DNA of 64,000 bases from Methyloversatilis discipulorum (GCF_000385375.1 NZ_ARVV01000001.1:4154001-4218000); one strand, 5' to 3'. Shown: positions 27,623 through 37,165, counted from the stretch's first letter. The notes: generated by a model not told the origin, from the letters alone. Translations and numbers: made by a program.

Positions 27623-28051
27623 TCAGTCCGGGCCGCGCGCACCGAGCAGTTCGTCGTGGTTCTCGGCCACCATTTCCTCGTAGCCGGTGAGCGGGTCAAT
27701 CTCGCGGCGGATTTCCCAACCGCTGGCGATGCCGAGCACCAGTTCCACCGTCGTGCGCACGATGCTGCCGGCAAGAAGATGACCGCCGGTCACCTGTCCG
27801 TGCGCGTCGGCCACCGACAGGTGCAGATGCACGCCGTGCGCGCTGATCGTGCCGGACAGCGTCAGCAGTTCGCTGTCGCCGTCGATCACCGTCGGCGTAT
27901 CCCGCCCGGCCAGCCGCAGCATGGCCGGCGACAGGCTGCCGACGGCCGACAGCACGAATGCGGCGCCGAGGTCCTGCCGCTTAGCCCATTGTTCGAGGCT
28001 GCGCCGCAGGTCGTCGCCCGGGCGCAGGCGCTCGATGTGCACGGTCATCAT
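27623..28051 (-). CDS. PPC/DUF296 domain protein
   Basis: A 142-residue single-domain protein of the plant-and-prokaryote-conserved (PCC/DUF296) family: HIERLRPGDDLRRSLEQWAKRQ, AAFVLSAVGSLSPAMLRLA, LLTLSGTISAHGVHLHLSVADAHGQVTGGHLLAGSIVRTTVELVLG. In plants the domain occurs in AT-hook DNA-binding proteins; bacterial versions form trimers of unknown role. GAGGAG lies seven bases before the first of two adjacent ATG codons. It follows nnrU after 11 bases and is probably in one operon with it. Confidence 0.88.
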   Translation of the reverse strand: MMTVHIERLRPGDDLRRSLEQWAKRQDLGAAFVLSAVGSLSPAMLRLAGRDTPTVIDGDSELLTLSGTISAHGVHLHLSVADAHGQVTGGHLLAGSIVRTTVELVLGIASGWEIRREIDPLTGYEEMVAENHDELLGARGPD

Positions 28052-28062
28052 TCCCGCTCTCC

Positions 28063-28635
28063 TCAGCCGAAGGGCCGCACGCCGATCAGCAGGCCGTGCA
28101 GCCAGAACGCGAACACGGCCCAGCCGGCGACGCCGGCCAGCACCACCTTCAGATCGCCGGCCGCCGAGCCCGGCGGCACCGGCAGATGCGCCTCGCGCCG
28201 ACGCAGCAGCGTGAAGGACAGCACCGCCCACGCGAGGAAACTGCCGAACATGAGCAGGTCGGCCAGCGTGCCATTGGCCAGCAGGTGGGCGAACGCCCAT
28301 ATCTTCACCGACGCGGCCAGCGGCTGGCGCAGCCGGGCGGCGATGCGCGAGCCCGGCAGCAGCGAAGCCGCCAGCAGCACGAATGAAGGCAGCATCAGCA
28401 GCGCGGCGGCGTGACGCGACCACACCGGCGGTATCCACAGCCACAGCGGCTCCGCCCGCGCCTCGCCGTAGCCCCAGATCAGCAGCACCAGGCCGACGAG
28501 CGACGCGCCCGAATGCAGCAGGCGCCAGCGCATCGCGCCGTGCCGCGCAATCACCTGCTCGCGCAGGCCGGGTGAAACCAGCCTCAATGAATGCACACCG
28601 ATCACCAGCACCAGTCCTGCAATCAACCAGATCAT
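28063..28635 (-). CDS. nnrU: NnrU family membrane protein
   Basis: A 190-residue protein with five or six helices, starting MIWLIAGLVLVIGVHSLRL and containing RLLHSGASLVGLVLLIWGYGEAR, WIPPVWSRHAAALLMLPSFVLL and HLLANGTLADLLMFGSFLAWAVLSF, all typical of NnrU. The family was named from denitrification loci (nitric-oxide-related) and is related to mevalonate-pathway isomerase-like and carotenoid isomerase proteins; its biochemical role here is unknown. No denitrification genes are close. Confidence 0.88.
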   Translation of the reverse strand: MIWLIAGLVLVIGVHSLRLVSPGLREQVIARHGAMRWRLLHSGASLVGLVLLIWGYGEARAEPLWLWIPPVWSRHAAALLMLPSFVLLAASLLPGSRIAARLRQPLAASVKIWAFAHLLANGTLADLLMFGSFLAWAVLSFTLLRRREAHLPVPPGSAAGDLKVVLAGVAGWAVFAFWLHGLLIGVRPFG

Positions 28636-28776
28636 GTCCGCCCTCCTCGACCAGACGCGAGGGTAACCGAAGCGCCTGCCGGATTTGTCCTACACGCACC
28701 CACCGCGACGGATGACAGGCGCACACGCACCTGCTGCCCATACTGGGCTCGTGTGATGCAGACGGAGATTCCCATC

Positions 28777-29163
28777 GTGACTGGACGCATGCTGATGTCG
28801 GCACTGGCCGGCGCGCTGACCGTGATCGCCCTGCTCGCCGCCTATGAACTGGGTCGCACCGGACGCATCGACGCGTCGCCGTCGGGCGCCGCCGTCGCGC
28901 TGTCGTCGCTGGACGGCCGCGAAGTGTTCGACACCGAAGGCGCGACCGTGGGCGTGGTGGAGCAGACCATTTCGGCCCGTCACGGCGAACGCTCCGCCCG
29001 TTACGCCATGGTGCGCATCTCGCGCGGCAGTGACGCCGGACTGCGTCTGGCGGTACCCGATTACCGGCTGCAGCCGGTCGAGGACGGACTGATGCTGACG
29101 CTGGATGTCGATGAAGAGGGCGACTTCCAGCCGACGGTTGCACAGCTGCGCAACCGCACCTGA
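28777..29163 (+). CDS. Membrane-anchored PRC-barrel-like protein
   Basis: A 128-residue protein with one N-terminal helix (about 3-24, MLMSALAGALTVIALLAAYEL) that may be an anchor or signal, then a domain with LDGREVFDTEGATVGVVEQT and RYAMVRISRG...RLAVPDYRLQPVEDGLMLTL, which fits a PRC-barrel. GTG 28777 is chosen because of GGAG nine bases upstream; ATG 28756 is possible. It sits just before an entericidin gene and diverges from nnrU. Function unknown. Confidence 0.65.
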   Translation: MTGRMLMSALAGALTVIALLAAYELGRTGRIDASPSGAAVALSSLDGREVFDTEGATVGVVEQTISARHGERSARYAMVRISRGSDAGLRLAVPDYRLQPVEDGLMLTLDVDEEGDFQPTVAQLRNRT

Positions 29164-29191
29164 ACCCCACACAGAACGACAGGAGACGACG

Positions 29192-29335
29192 ATGAACAGA
29201 TTGATCACCCTGATGCTGATGTGCGCCGGCCTCGCGCTGGCGGGCTGCAACACGATCGCTGGCGCCGGCAAGGACATCGAAGCCGGTGGCGAGAAGGTTC
29301 AGGACACCGCCCGCGACGTCCAGCAAAAGATGTAG
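29192..29335 (+). CDS. Entericidin A/B family lipoprotein
   Basis: A 47-residue lipoprotein: signal peptide MNRLITLMLMCAGLALAGC with lipobox LAGC (lipidated Cys at 19), then NTIAGAGKDIEAGGEKVQDTARDVQQ. This matches EcnA/EcnB entericidins, small envelope lipoproteins induced in stationary phase and tied to stress or lysis control. AGGAG lies upstream of the ATG. A terminator follows about 55 bases after the stop. Confidence 0.9.
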   Translation: MNRLITLMLMCAGLALAGCNTIAGAGKDIEAGGEKVQDTARDVQQKM

Positions 29336-29388
29336 TCCTGCTGTTGATGCTGTTGAAGTAGCTGCTCCGTTTCACTCCTCCTTGCGCT

Positions 29389-29422
29389 CGCCCGGTCCGC
29401 TCGCGGAACCGGGCGTTTTTTT
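29389..29422 (+). terminator. Intrinsic terminator after entericidin gene
   Basis: Perfect eight-base stem CGCCCGGT/ACCGGGCG around a GC-rich loop, followed by seven T. It ends the entericidin transcript and lies just before the stop of the opposing cupin gene. Confidence 0.85.
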
Positions 29423-29432
29423 GTCCACGCAG

Positions 29433-29861
29433 TCAGCGGAGGAGACGGGTTGCGGTCGGTGCGACGCCGGACTCCTGGTATTCGACGTCGCCGTCTCTCG
29501 CCCATACCCAGTGCGGCACGCCGGCCGGCGCTTCGTAGATGGCGCCCGTCGGCACCGCCACCACGGCGGTCTCATCGACGCGCTCGCCGAAGCCGACGTA
29601 AAGCGTGCCGCTGAGCACCGTCGTGTAGCGGGTGTCGGGATGGGTATGCGGCGGAAAGCGACCGCCCGCCGCCAGACGCACGCGCAGCAGGTAGGGTCCG
29701 GCGCCCTGTTCCGAACCGACCAGCCAGGCGGCTTTCAGCGCCGGAACCGCCGGCGGGCTGAACCAGGTGGCCTGCTCCGGCCGCAGCGGCAGCGGCGGGG
29801 TCTGTGCCGCGACCGCGCCACTGAGCAGGGCAACGGTCAGCGCGATCATCGATCCATGCAT
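29433..29861 (-). CDS. Secreted cupin-domain protein
   Basis: A 142-residue protein with a signal peptide (about 1-19, ending VAAQ) and a single cupin domain: AAGGRFPPHTHPDTRYTTVLSGTLYVGFG (metal-binding His pair and later Glu/His) and PTGAIYEAPAGVPHWVWAR. GGGAG six bases upstream fixes the start at 29861. Periplasmic small cupins of this kind have unknown substrates. It follows the patatin gene closely, with the two overlapping no coding bases (ten bases apart). Confidence 0.82.
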   Translation of the reverse strand: MHGSMIALTVALLSGAVAAQTPPLPLRPEQATWFSPPAVPALKAAWLVGSEQGAGPYLLRVRLAAGGRFPPHTHPDTRYTTVLSGTLYVGFGERVDETAVVAVPTGAIYEAPAGVPHWVWARDGDVEYQESGVAPTATRLLR

Positions 29862-29871
29862 CGACGGCTCC

Positions 29872-30801
29872 CTACTGCTGCGCTTGATCGGTACGCAGCG
29901 GCGTATGACCGTCGTGCCGCGCGCGCTCTTTCTCAGCCGCATCGAGTGCGGCGGCCGCCAGCTGGCGGCCGTAGTCGATCAGCGACGCCGCCAGATGGAA
30001 TTCATGGAACTGGCAGGTGTTCTTCGGCACGCTGATGACGACATCCGGCCAGAACACCGCGAGGTGCTGGCGGGTGATCGCTGCCTGCATGGTTTCGAGC
30101 GAACGCATGAGCACGTCGGACATCGCCAGACCGGTCTCGACCGGCTTGGCGTCGCCATTGCCCCCCGGCAGATAGCCGCGCAGGCGCGCCAGCAATCCGG
30201 GGGATACCTCGGCGGGCAGCTTCTGCAGCGGTGGCGGCTCGACCGATTCGCCATTCAGGTCAACCACGACGGTGAGGTCGGTCAGCGTGCGCTGTGTCGG
30301 CGCCACCGGCACCGGATTGAGCAGGCCGCCATCGACCAGCATACGGCCGCGGTAGGCGTGCGGCGTGAAGATGGACGGCACCGCCATCGAGGCGCGCATC
30401 GCTTCGAACAGCGGACCGTCGGTGAACCACACCTCGCGCCCGCGCTCGATGTCGACCGCGACCGCGGTGAAGTCCAGCGGCAGGGTTTCGATGTCGCAGT
30501 CGCCGATCAGATCGCGCAGCCGCGTCATCAGCAGCGTGCCGCGGATCAGGCCGCCGCCGGAGAAGGTCCAGTCGAGCAGGCGGAACACGTCGGACTGGGC
30601 GAGGCCGGTCACCCACTGCTCGTACGCGTCGAGCCCGCCGGCAGCGTGAATGCCGCCCACCACGGCGCCCATCGACGAACCGGAGATCGCGCGGATGTCG
30701 TAGCCGCGCGCCAGCAGTTCGCGGATGACGCCGATGTGCGCAAGGCCGCGGGCGCCACCGGAACCGAGCACGAGAGATACGGTTTTCTTCAGTTCGCTCA
30801 T
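29872..30801 (-). CDS. Patatin-like phospholipase (RssA/NTE type)
   Basis: A 309-residue cytoplasmic lipid hydrolase with an oxyanion motif GSGGARG (residues 13-19), nucleophile elbow GSSMG (about 41-45) and catalytic Asp in VDGGLLNPVPV. These are the complete Ser-Asp dyad features of patatins, so it should be active on phospholipids or lysophospholipids. The order and length recall RssA. No signal peptide is visible. It heads the short patatin-cupin pair on the minus strand. Confidence 0.9.
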   Translation of the reverse strand: MSELKKTVSLVLGSGGARGLAHIGVIRELLARGYDIRAISGSSMGAVVGGIHAAGGLDAYEQWVTGLAQSDVFRLLDWTFSGGGLIRGTLLMTRLRDLIGDCDIETLPLDFTAVAVDIERGREVWFTDGPLFEAMRASMAVPSIFTPHAYRGRMLVDGGLLNPVPVAPTQRTLTDLTVVVDLNGESVEPPPLQKLPAEVSPGLLARLRGYLPGGNGDAKPVETGLAMSDVLMRSLETMQAAITRQHLAVFWPDVVISVPKNTCQFHEFHLAASLIDYGRQLAAAALDAAEKERARHDGHTPLRTDQAQQ

Positions 30802-30833
30802 CGGCCGCAGTGTAGCGCCGCGCGGGTCACCGG

Positions 30834-31337
30834 CTACGCGGACTTCCCTGCGAGATCGAGACAGGTCAGGTGCAGCCGCAGGTCGAACTCGTACTGGTGA
30901 TAGCGCGGTTCCATGTGCTCGCACAGCGCATAGAAACTCTTGTCGTGCTCACGCACCTTCAGATGAGCCAGCTCATGCACGACGATCATCTTCAGAAACT
31001 CCGGCGCGCAGTCGCGGAACAGCGTGGCGACGCGGATTTCCCGCTTGCTCTTGAGCTTTGCACCCTGCACGCGCGAAATCGTGGTCTGCGTGCCGAGCGC
31101 CTTCGCCACCAGTCCAAGGCCGCTGTCGTACGCCACTTTGGCGACCGGCGGCGCGGTGCGCAGGTGGCGGTTCTTCAGTTCGAGCACGTAGTCGTACAGC
31201 GCGGAATCGCTGCGCACGTCATGGCGCTCGGGATAGCGCACGCGCAGGGTTTCGGCCAGCCGGTCCTGCTCGATCAGCGTGCGCACCTGGTCCTGGATAT
31301 GGGCCGGATAGGCCGACAGGTACTTCAGCGTCGTCAT
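30834..31337 (-). CDS. YgjP/SprT-like zinc metallopeptidase (DUF45)
   Basis: A 167-residue protein with a complete metal site HELAHLKVREH (His121, Glu122, His125, with His131 as probable third ligand), the DUF45/YgjP pattern. The region AKLKSKREIRVATLFRDCAPEFLKMIVVHELAHL is typical. Members are thought to be minimal gluzincin-type peptidases of unknown substrate. The ATG overlaps the stop of the upstream ribbon-helix-helix gene by one base, so both are made together. Confidence 0.88.
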   Translation of the reverse strand: MTTLKYLSAYPAHIQDQVRTLIEQDRLAETLRVRYPERHDVRSDSALYDYVLELKNRHLRTAPPVAKVAYDSGLGLVAKALGTQTTISRVQGAKLKSKREIRVATLFRDCAPEFLKMIVVHELAHLKVREHDKSFYALCEHMEPRYHQYEFDLRLHLTCLDLAGKSA

Positions 31338-31720
31338 CAGGCGACCTGGTTGGCCGCGGTACGCCGGCGTTCGGCCGCCAGCACGCGCTCGGCGTCGAGC
31401 GACGAAATGGCGATGCGGGTGTCGGCCGGTATCGCGCCGGCCAGTTGCAGCGCCATGTAACGGCCGCAGCACACGCGCAGGAAGGAGGTGAAGTTGGCCG
31501 GCAGCAGGTGGGCGCCGTCACCGCCGCCCGCCTCGGCCAGTTCGTCGTACAGCTTGGAAATGAGGCGCGGCAGCGTCAGCCCGTCGCGCGCGCCGATCTC
31601 CTCCAGCACGTCCCAGAACTGGTTTTCCAGCCGGATGCTGGTGGCGACGCCGCGCAGCCTCAGCGAACGGCTGCGCATCACATAAAGTTCGGGGTCGGCG
31701 CGGATGAAGATCTGGCACAT
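31337..31720 (-). CDS. Ribbon-helix-helix domain protein
   Basis: A 127-residue protein of the RHH_4 type: RSRSLRLRGVATSIRLENQFWDVLEEIGARDGLTLPRLISKLYDEL fits a strand-helix-helix DNA-binding fold, then GAHLLPANFTSFLRVCCGRYMALQLAG. Such proteins are usually small regulators; targets are unknown. ATG 31720 is chosen because AGGAGG lies eight bases upstream. It is translationally coupled to the YgjP peptidase, a pairing that might be functional. Confidence 0.78.
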   Translation of the reverse strand: MCQIFIRADPELYVMRSRSLRLRGVATSIRLENQFWDVLEEIGARDGLTLPRLISKLYDELAEAGGGDGAHLLPANFTSFLRVCCGRYMALQLAGAIPADTRIAISSLDAERVLAAERRRTAANQVA

Positions 31721-31728
31721 GGGTGACA

Positions 31729-31734
31729 CCTCCT
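31729..31734 (-). promoter_or_regulatory. Strong ribosome binding site of the RHH gene
   Basis: AGGAGG on the minus strand, eight bases before ATG 31720. An in-frame GTG at 31729 falls within this site and is therefore unlikely as start. Confidence 0.6.
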
Positions 31735-31787
31735 GCGCCTATTGTAGACAGCGCAGCGGAACGCAGGCGCCCCGCTGCGCTGTTCGC

Positions 31788-32366
31788 TTACTCGATGCGT
31801 GTGCCGAGCACTGCGAGGAACTGAGAAATCCACGCCGGGTGCGCCGGCCAGGCCGGTGCGGTGACGAGGTTGCGATCGGTCACCGCGCCGTCGATGGCGA
31901 TGTCGGCGTAGCGGCCACCCGCCAGTTCGACCTCGGCGCGGCAGGCTGGGTAGGCCGAGCACAGGCGGCCTTCGAGCACCTTGGCGCCGGCCAGCAGCTG
32001 GGCACCGTGGCAGATCGCGGCGATCGGCTTGTCGGCCAGCGCGAAGTGACGGACGATGGCCAGCACCTTGTCGTCCATGCGCAGGTATTCAGGCGCACGA
32101 CCGCCCGGAATGACCAGCGCGTCGTAGTCCTCTGCCTTCACGGTGTCGAACGTGGCGTTCAGCGTGAAGTTGTGGCCGCGCTTTTCGGAATAGGTCTGCT
32201 GACCTTCGAAATCGTGAATGGCGGTGGCGATCTGGTCGCCCGCCTTCTTGTCCGGACACACCGCGTGCACGGTGTGGCCCACGGCCAGCAGCGCCTGGAA
32301 AGGCACCATGATTTCGTAGTCCTCGACGAAATCGCCGGCCAGCAACAGGATTTTCTTCGCCTTCAT
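31788..32366 (-). CDS. DJ-1/PfpI family protein
   Basis: A 192-residue DJ-1/PfpI protein with the nucleophile elbow [12 protein letters not shown] (Cys119-His120), the Glu of GDFVEDYE and [10 protein letters not shown]. Family members are deglycases, proteases or chaperone-like stress proteins; the sequence is closest in feel to general PfpI proteins. The complete Cys-His pair suggests it is active. It stands alone on the minus strand, followed at its 3' side by the RHH gene. Confidence 0.9.
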   Translation of the reverse strand: MKAKKILLLAGDFVEDYEIMVPFQALLAVGHTVHAVCPDKKAGDQIATAIHDFEGQQTYSEKRGHNFTLNATFDTVKAEDYDALVIPGGRAPEYLRMDDKVLAIVRHFALADKPIAAICHGAQLLAGAKVLEGRLCSAYPACRAEVELAGGRYADIAIDGAVTDRNLVTAPAWPAHPAWISQFLAVLGTRIE

Positions 32367-32490
32367 GTCCGTCCTCCTCGCGTGAAGCGCGCGACGCGCG
32401 CAGGTCGCTAACGTGCTACGGACAAAAGGGTTCGGGGTGGTATTCGGTTAACACATGAGGCACATGCGGCCGTAGCTGATCGACGGCCGC

Positions 32491-32575
32491 TGTCGGGGTC
32501 AGAAGACCCCTCCCACAGGTTCGGCTAGCGGCTCGGGCGCACGCGTCGTGGGAGCGGCCTTGGCCGCGACACGGC
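32491..32575. repeat. REP-type palindrome cluster C (two elements)
   Basis: Two elements in inverted order between the first YceI gene and the PfpI gene: 32491-32518 (GGGGTCAGAAGACCCC stem plus TCCCACAG) and 32547-32575 (GTGGGAGCGGCCTTGGCCGC). Both are close copies of elements near 11.5 and 59.4 kb. Confidence 0.78.
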
Positions 32576-32595
32576 AGCTGCGCTCCGGCGCCGCC

Positions 32596-33171
32596 TCAGT
32601 CCTTGAACGCCTCGACCGGGATATTGATCACCACCGTGTCGCCGATGCCCGGCAGGTACTTGGTCATGCCGAAGTCCGAACGCTTGATGGTGGTCGAGAT
32701 GTCTGCACCGCACAGCGCCTTCTTGTTGATCGGGTGGGTGCCGCAGGCGAAGCCCTTGACGTCGAGGCGCACCGGCTGGGTCACGCCAAGCAGCGTGAAA
32801 TCGCCTTCCGCGCCGACCAGCTTGTCACCTTCGTACATCAGCTTGGTCGACTTGAAGGTCATGTTCGGAAACTTCTCGACGTTGAAGAAATCCTCGCCGC
32901 GCATGTGCTTGTCCCAGGCTTCGAGGCCCATGTCGACCGAAGCGCTGTCGATGGTGACTTCGATGCTGCCGCTCTTCTGCGCCGGCACCAGCATGATCTT
33001 GCCGGTCACGTTGTTGAAGCGGCCGCGCTGGGTCGAGAAACCGAGGTGGTTCACCTCGAACACCGGGAAGGTGTGGCGGCTGTCGATGGTGAAGCTGTCG
33101 GCGGCCATCGCGCCGGCGGTCATGGACAGGCCGGCGAATGCGCCGAACAGGGCAACAGCGATCTTCTTCAT
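32596..33171 (-). CDS. YceI family periplasmic protein (first copy)
   Basis: A 191-residue protein with signal peptide ending AMA-ADS (about 24) and the YceI lipocalin-like domain: FTIDSRHTFPVFEVNHLGFSTQRGRF, DMGLEAWDKHMRGEDFFNVEKFPNMTFKST, then LLGVTQPVRLDVKGF. YceI proteins bind isoprenoids such as polyprenyl quinone in the periplasm. It follows a second YceI gene on the same strand after about 57 bases. Confidence 0.92.
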   Translation of the reverse strand: MKKIAVALFGAFAGLSMTAGAMAADSFTIDSRHTFPVFEVNHLGFSTQRGRFNNVTGKIMLVPAQKSGSIEVTIDSASVDMGLEAWDKHMRGEDFFNVEKFPNMTFKSTKLMYEGDKLVGAEGDFTLLGVTQPVRLDVKGFACGTHPINKKALCGADISTTIKRSDFGMTKYLPGIGDTVVINIPVEAFKD

Positions 33172-33228
33172 GCAGGAACTCCTTCTTATTGATGTACCGG
33201 CGCGCCGCGGGCGGGCGGGCCCGGGGGA

Positions 33229-33810
33229 TTACTTGCCGGCGACGGCCAGCCGGAAGCGGATCTGCACCTCGTCGGCGACCACCGAGGTGTCACCCCAGGC
33301 GCCGGTGCCGACCCCGTAATCGAGGCGCTTGAGCGGGAAACTGCCTTCGAGCACCGCACCGGCGCCTTCCGGTTTCAGCGTGAAGGGGGCCGCCACCTCA
33401 CGCGTCTTGCCCTTGATGCTCATCTGGCCACGCACTTCGTACTTGTTGTTACCCAGCGGCTTGACCGAGGTGGACACGAAGCGCGCGGTCGGAAACTGCT
33501 TCACGTCGAACCAGTTCTTGCCCTTCACCTCGTCGTTGGCTTCCGGGCCGCCGGCGTCGATCGATGCCAGTTCGATGTCCAACGTGGCCTTGCCGGCCTC
33601 GGGTTTGGTCGGGTCGAAGTCCAGCGTGGCAGCAAACTTGCGGAAGGTGCCGTCGACCGACACCCCCATCTGCTGCGACACGAAGGCCAGTGAACTTTTC
33701 TCGGGCAGCACACGGCTGTAGGTGCCGGCCGCCAGCGCCGGCAAAGCCAGCGCCAGACCCGCAGCGATCACGGTCGACCGGCACACGGCCGTGAAATTCG
33801 GGAAGGTCAT
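33229..33810 (-). CDS. YceI family periplasmic protein (second copy)
   Basis: A 193-residue, more divergent YceI protein with signal peptide ending LAAG (about 28): SSLAFVSQQMGVSVDGTFRKFAATLDFDPTKP, GPEANDEVKGKNWFDVKQFPTARFVST, IKGKTREVAAPFTL. The same lipid-binding barrel is expected. GGAGAG lies just before ATG 33810. Upstream in the transcript of the first copy; no cytochrome b561 gene, a frequent partner, is visible. Confidence 0.9.
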   Translation of the reverse strand: MTFPNFTAVCRSTVIAAGLALALPALAAGTYSRVLPEKSSLAFVSQQMGVSVDGTFRKFAATLDFDPTKPEAGKATLDIELASIDAGGPEANDEVKGKNWFDVKQFPTARFVSTSVKPLGNNKYEVRGQMSIKGKTREVAAPFTLKPEGAGAVLEGSFPLKRLDYGVGTGAWGDTSVVADEVQIRFRLAVAGK

Positions 33811-33876
33811 GAGCTCTCCATATAAGTCGCACACCGTTGTTGATGCGCGATGACGGGAAAAATTCCGCGGCGGCAG

Positions 33877-34125
33877 TCAGCCTTCGCGCTGAGCCATTCT
33901 GCTTTCGAGCTCGGCAACGCGCGCTTCCAGCGCTTCGAGCTGGGCGCGGGTGCGGGCCAGCACCTCTTTCTGCACGTCGAATTCCTCGCGCGTAACCAGA
34001 TCGAGGCGGGAAAACATGGCGCTGGCCATCGCCTTGGCGTTCTTTTCCAGATCGCGGGCCGGGCTGGCGGCAATCAGTTCGGAAAAACGGCTGGACAGCT
34101 CCTCGAGCATCTTGGGATTGAGCAT
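33877..34125 (-). CDS. ubiK: UbiK/BMFP accessory factor
   Basis: An 82-residue protein: MLNPKMLEELSSRFSELIAASPARDLEKNAKAMASAMFSRLDLVTREEFDVQKEVLARTRAQLEALEARVAELE. This is the YqiC/UbiK (membrane fusogenic) pattern, an N-terminal amphipathic helix and a C-terminal coiled coil (about 50-80) that forms trimers. UbiK assists the aerobic ubiquinone biosynthesis complex with UbiJ. The gene lies divergent from the nitrogen unit. Confidence 0.9.
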   Translation of the reverse strand: MLNPKMLEELSSRFSELIAASPARDLEKNAKAMASAMFSRLDLVTREEFDVQKEVLARTRAQLEALEARVAELESRMAQREG

Positions 34126-34316
34126 GGCGACCTCCTGCAGTTAGGGATTCAACGCGTCACCCCGGCGGGACGCCGACGCGACGAACGTTCGCCGCGCATT
34201 GTGCCGGCAAGCGGCAGCCGGCGCGACCATCGCGGCGACGCCATTCATGACATCGCGGTGCATTTCCGGGCATGCGGGCACCGAATTCGCGCACGGAATG
34301 TAAGGCCATGTATTCA

Positions 34317-34333
34317 CGCACCGACTTGGTGCG
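34317..34333 (+). promoter_or_regulatory. Putative NtrC binding site
   Basis: CGCACC-N5-GGTGCG, a near match to the NtrC palindrome TGCACC-N5-GGTGCA. It lies about 115 bases before the sigma-54 promoter, the usual enhancer distance. Confidence 0.6.
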
Positions 34334-34437
34334 AGTCGGATTTGTCGCGCGTGAACTTGGGGCAAGGCCGTTGCATGGATCACGGCGCCGCTGTGGGACA
34401 TGATCACAAACCATTGAAATGATTGATGTTTGTTTGC

Positions 34438-34453
34438 TGGCACGGTCCGTGCA
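34438..34453 (+). promoter_or_regulatory. Sigma-54 promoter of porin-glnK-amtB unit
   Basis: TGGCACGGTCCGTGCA fits the -24/-12 consensus TGGCAC-N5-TTGCA with one change in the -12 part. Spacing GG to GC is correct. It lies about 45 bases before the porin start. Nitrogen-limitation control by RpoN and NtrC is expected. The 372-base gap 34126-34497 otherwise holds only the NtrC-like site. Confidence 0.8.
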
Positions 34454-34497
34454 ATGGAGGCTGAGCAGTTTTCCCTAACATCAAGGAGTGAACACTC

Positions 34498-35668
<1,171 letters not shown>

Positions 35669-35681
35669 GGGAGAACGGGAG

Positions 35682-37112
35682 ATGAAGCGCTTTTTGAGCA
35701 TCCTGTGCGCAACGCTGGCCATCGGCCTGGCAGCGCCTGTCATGGCAGAAGACCCCCCGGCAGCGCCGGTCGCGGCAGAAGCGGCCGCACCGGCCGCCGA
35801 CGCCCCGGCGGCGCCCGAGGCAGCACCGGTGGCCGCCGAAGCAGCACCGGCTGAAGCGGCTCCGGCCGAAGAAGTGAAGGCCGAAGTCCATAAGGGCGAC
35901 GTGGCCTGGATGCTGGTCTCCACCATCATCGTGCTGTTCATGGCCCTGCCCGGCCTGGCGCTGTTCTACGGCGGCATGGTGCGCGCCAAGAACATGCTGT
36001 CGGTGCTGATGCAGGTGATGGTGGTGTTCTCGCTGATCGGCGTGCTGTGGGTCGTCTACGGCTACAGCCTGGCCTTCACCGAGGGCACGCCCTTCATCGG
36101 TTCGCTGGACAAGCTCTTCCTGAGCGGTGTCTCGGTCGAATCGCTGGCTGACACCTTCAGCCCCGCCGTGAAGCTGCCCGAGTACGTGTTCATCGTGTTC
36201 CAGCTGACCTTCGCCGGCATCACCGCCGCGCTGATCGTCGGTTCGTTCGCCGAACGCGCCAAGTTCTCGGCCGTGCTGCTGTTCTCGGTGCTGTGGTTCA
36301 CCTTCTCCTACATCCCGATCGCCCACATGGTGTGGGGTGCCGGTGGTTACCTGCTGGGTCACGGCGCGCTCGACTTCGCCGGCGGCACGGTGGTGCACAT
36401 CAATGCCGGTGTCGCCGGTCTGGTGGGTGCCTACATGGTCGGCAAGCGCATCGGCTACGGCAAGGAATCGATGGCCCCGCACTCGCTGGTACTGACCATG
36501 GTCGGTGCGTCGATGCTGTGGGTGGGCTGGTTCGGCTTCAACGCCGGCTCCAACCTGGAAGCCAACGCCAACACTGCGCTGGCCGCCATCAACACGATGA
36601 TTGCCGCCGCTGCTGCTACCGTTGCGTGGATCGCCGCCGAAGCCATCTTCAAGGGCAAGCCGTCGATGCTGGGTGCCGCTTCCGGCTCGATCGCCGGTCT
36701 GGTTGCCATCACCCCGGCCTGCGGTACCGTCGGCCCGATGGGTGCACTGGTGATCGGTCTGCTGGCTGGCGTGATCTGCTTGTGGGGCGTGAATGGCCTG
36801 AAGCACATGCTCGGTGCCGATGACTCGCTCGACGTGTTCGGCGTGCATGGTGTCGGCGGCATCGTCGGCGCCATCCTGACCGGCGTGTTCACCGCGCCGT
36901 CGCTCGGCGGCACCGGTGCCGAGGACTTCGCGATGGGTGCCCAGGTCGGCATCCAGGCGATGAGCGTGGTGATCACCATCGTGTGGTCGGGCGTCGTGTC
37001 CTTCATCGCCTACAAGCTGGTCGACATCTTCATCGGCCTGCGTGTGCCGGAAGACGAAGAGCGCGAAGGTCTGGACGTGACCGCCCACGGCGAAACCGCC
37101 TACCGCCTCTGA
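35682..37112 (+). CDS. amtB: Ammonium transporter AmtB
   Basis: A 476-residue Amt protein with a cleaved-type signal peptide (about 1-22), an Ala/Pro/Glu-rich periplasmic leader (to about 65) and eleven helices. Seen: FYGGMVRAKNMLSVLMQ, the pore-histidine strand FSYIPIAHMVWG, VHINAGVAGLVGAYMVGK, GWFGFNAGSNLEAN and the second His in VFGVHGVGGIVGAILTG. It conducts ammonium into the cell and is gated by GlnK. ATG 35682 follows AAGGGAG. A strong terminator lies 27 bases past the stop. Confidence 0.95.
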   Translation: MKRFLSILCATLAIGLAAPVMAEDPPAAPVAAEAAAPAADAPAAPEAAPVAAEAAPAEAAPAEEVKAEVHKGDVAWMLVSTIIVLFMALPGLALFYGGMVRAKNMLSVLMQVMVVFSLIGVLWVVYGYSLAFTEGTPFIGSLDKLFLSGVSVESLADTFSPAVKLPEYVFIVFQLTFAGITAALIVGSFAERAKFSAVLLFSVLWFTFSYIPIAHMVWGAGGYLLGHGALDFAGGTVVHINAGVAGLVGAYMVGKRIGYGKESMAPHSLVLTMVGASMLWVGWFGFNAGSNLEANANTALAAINTMIAAAAATVAWIAAEAIFKGKPSMLGAASGSIAGLVAITPACGTVGPMGALVIGLLAGVICLWGVNGLKHMLGADDSLDVFGVHGVGGIVGAILTGVFTAPSLGGTGAEDFAMGAQVGIQAMSVVITIVWSGVVSFIAYKLVDIFIGLRVPEDEEREGLDVTAHGETAYRL

Positions 37113-37138
37113 TACGAACACTCCTCCAGCAATGGTTC

Positions 37139-37165
37139 GGGCGCCTTCGGGCGCCCGTTTTTTTT
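37139..37165 (+). terminator. Intrinsic terminator after amtB
   Basis: Stem GGGCGCC/GGCGCCC with TTCG tetraloop followed by eight T after one G. Ends the porin-glnK-amtB transcript. Confidence 0.92.
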
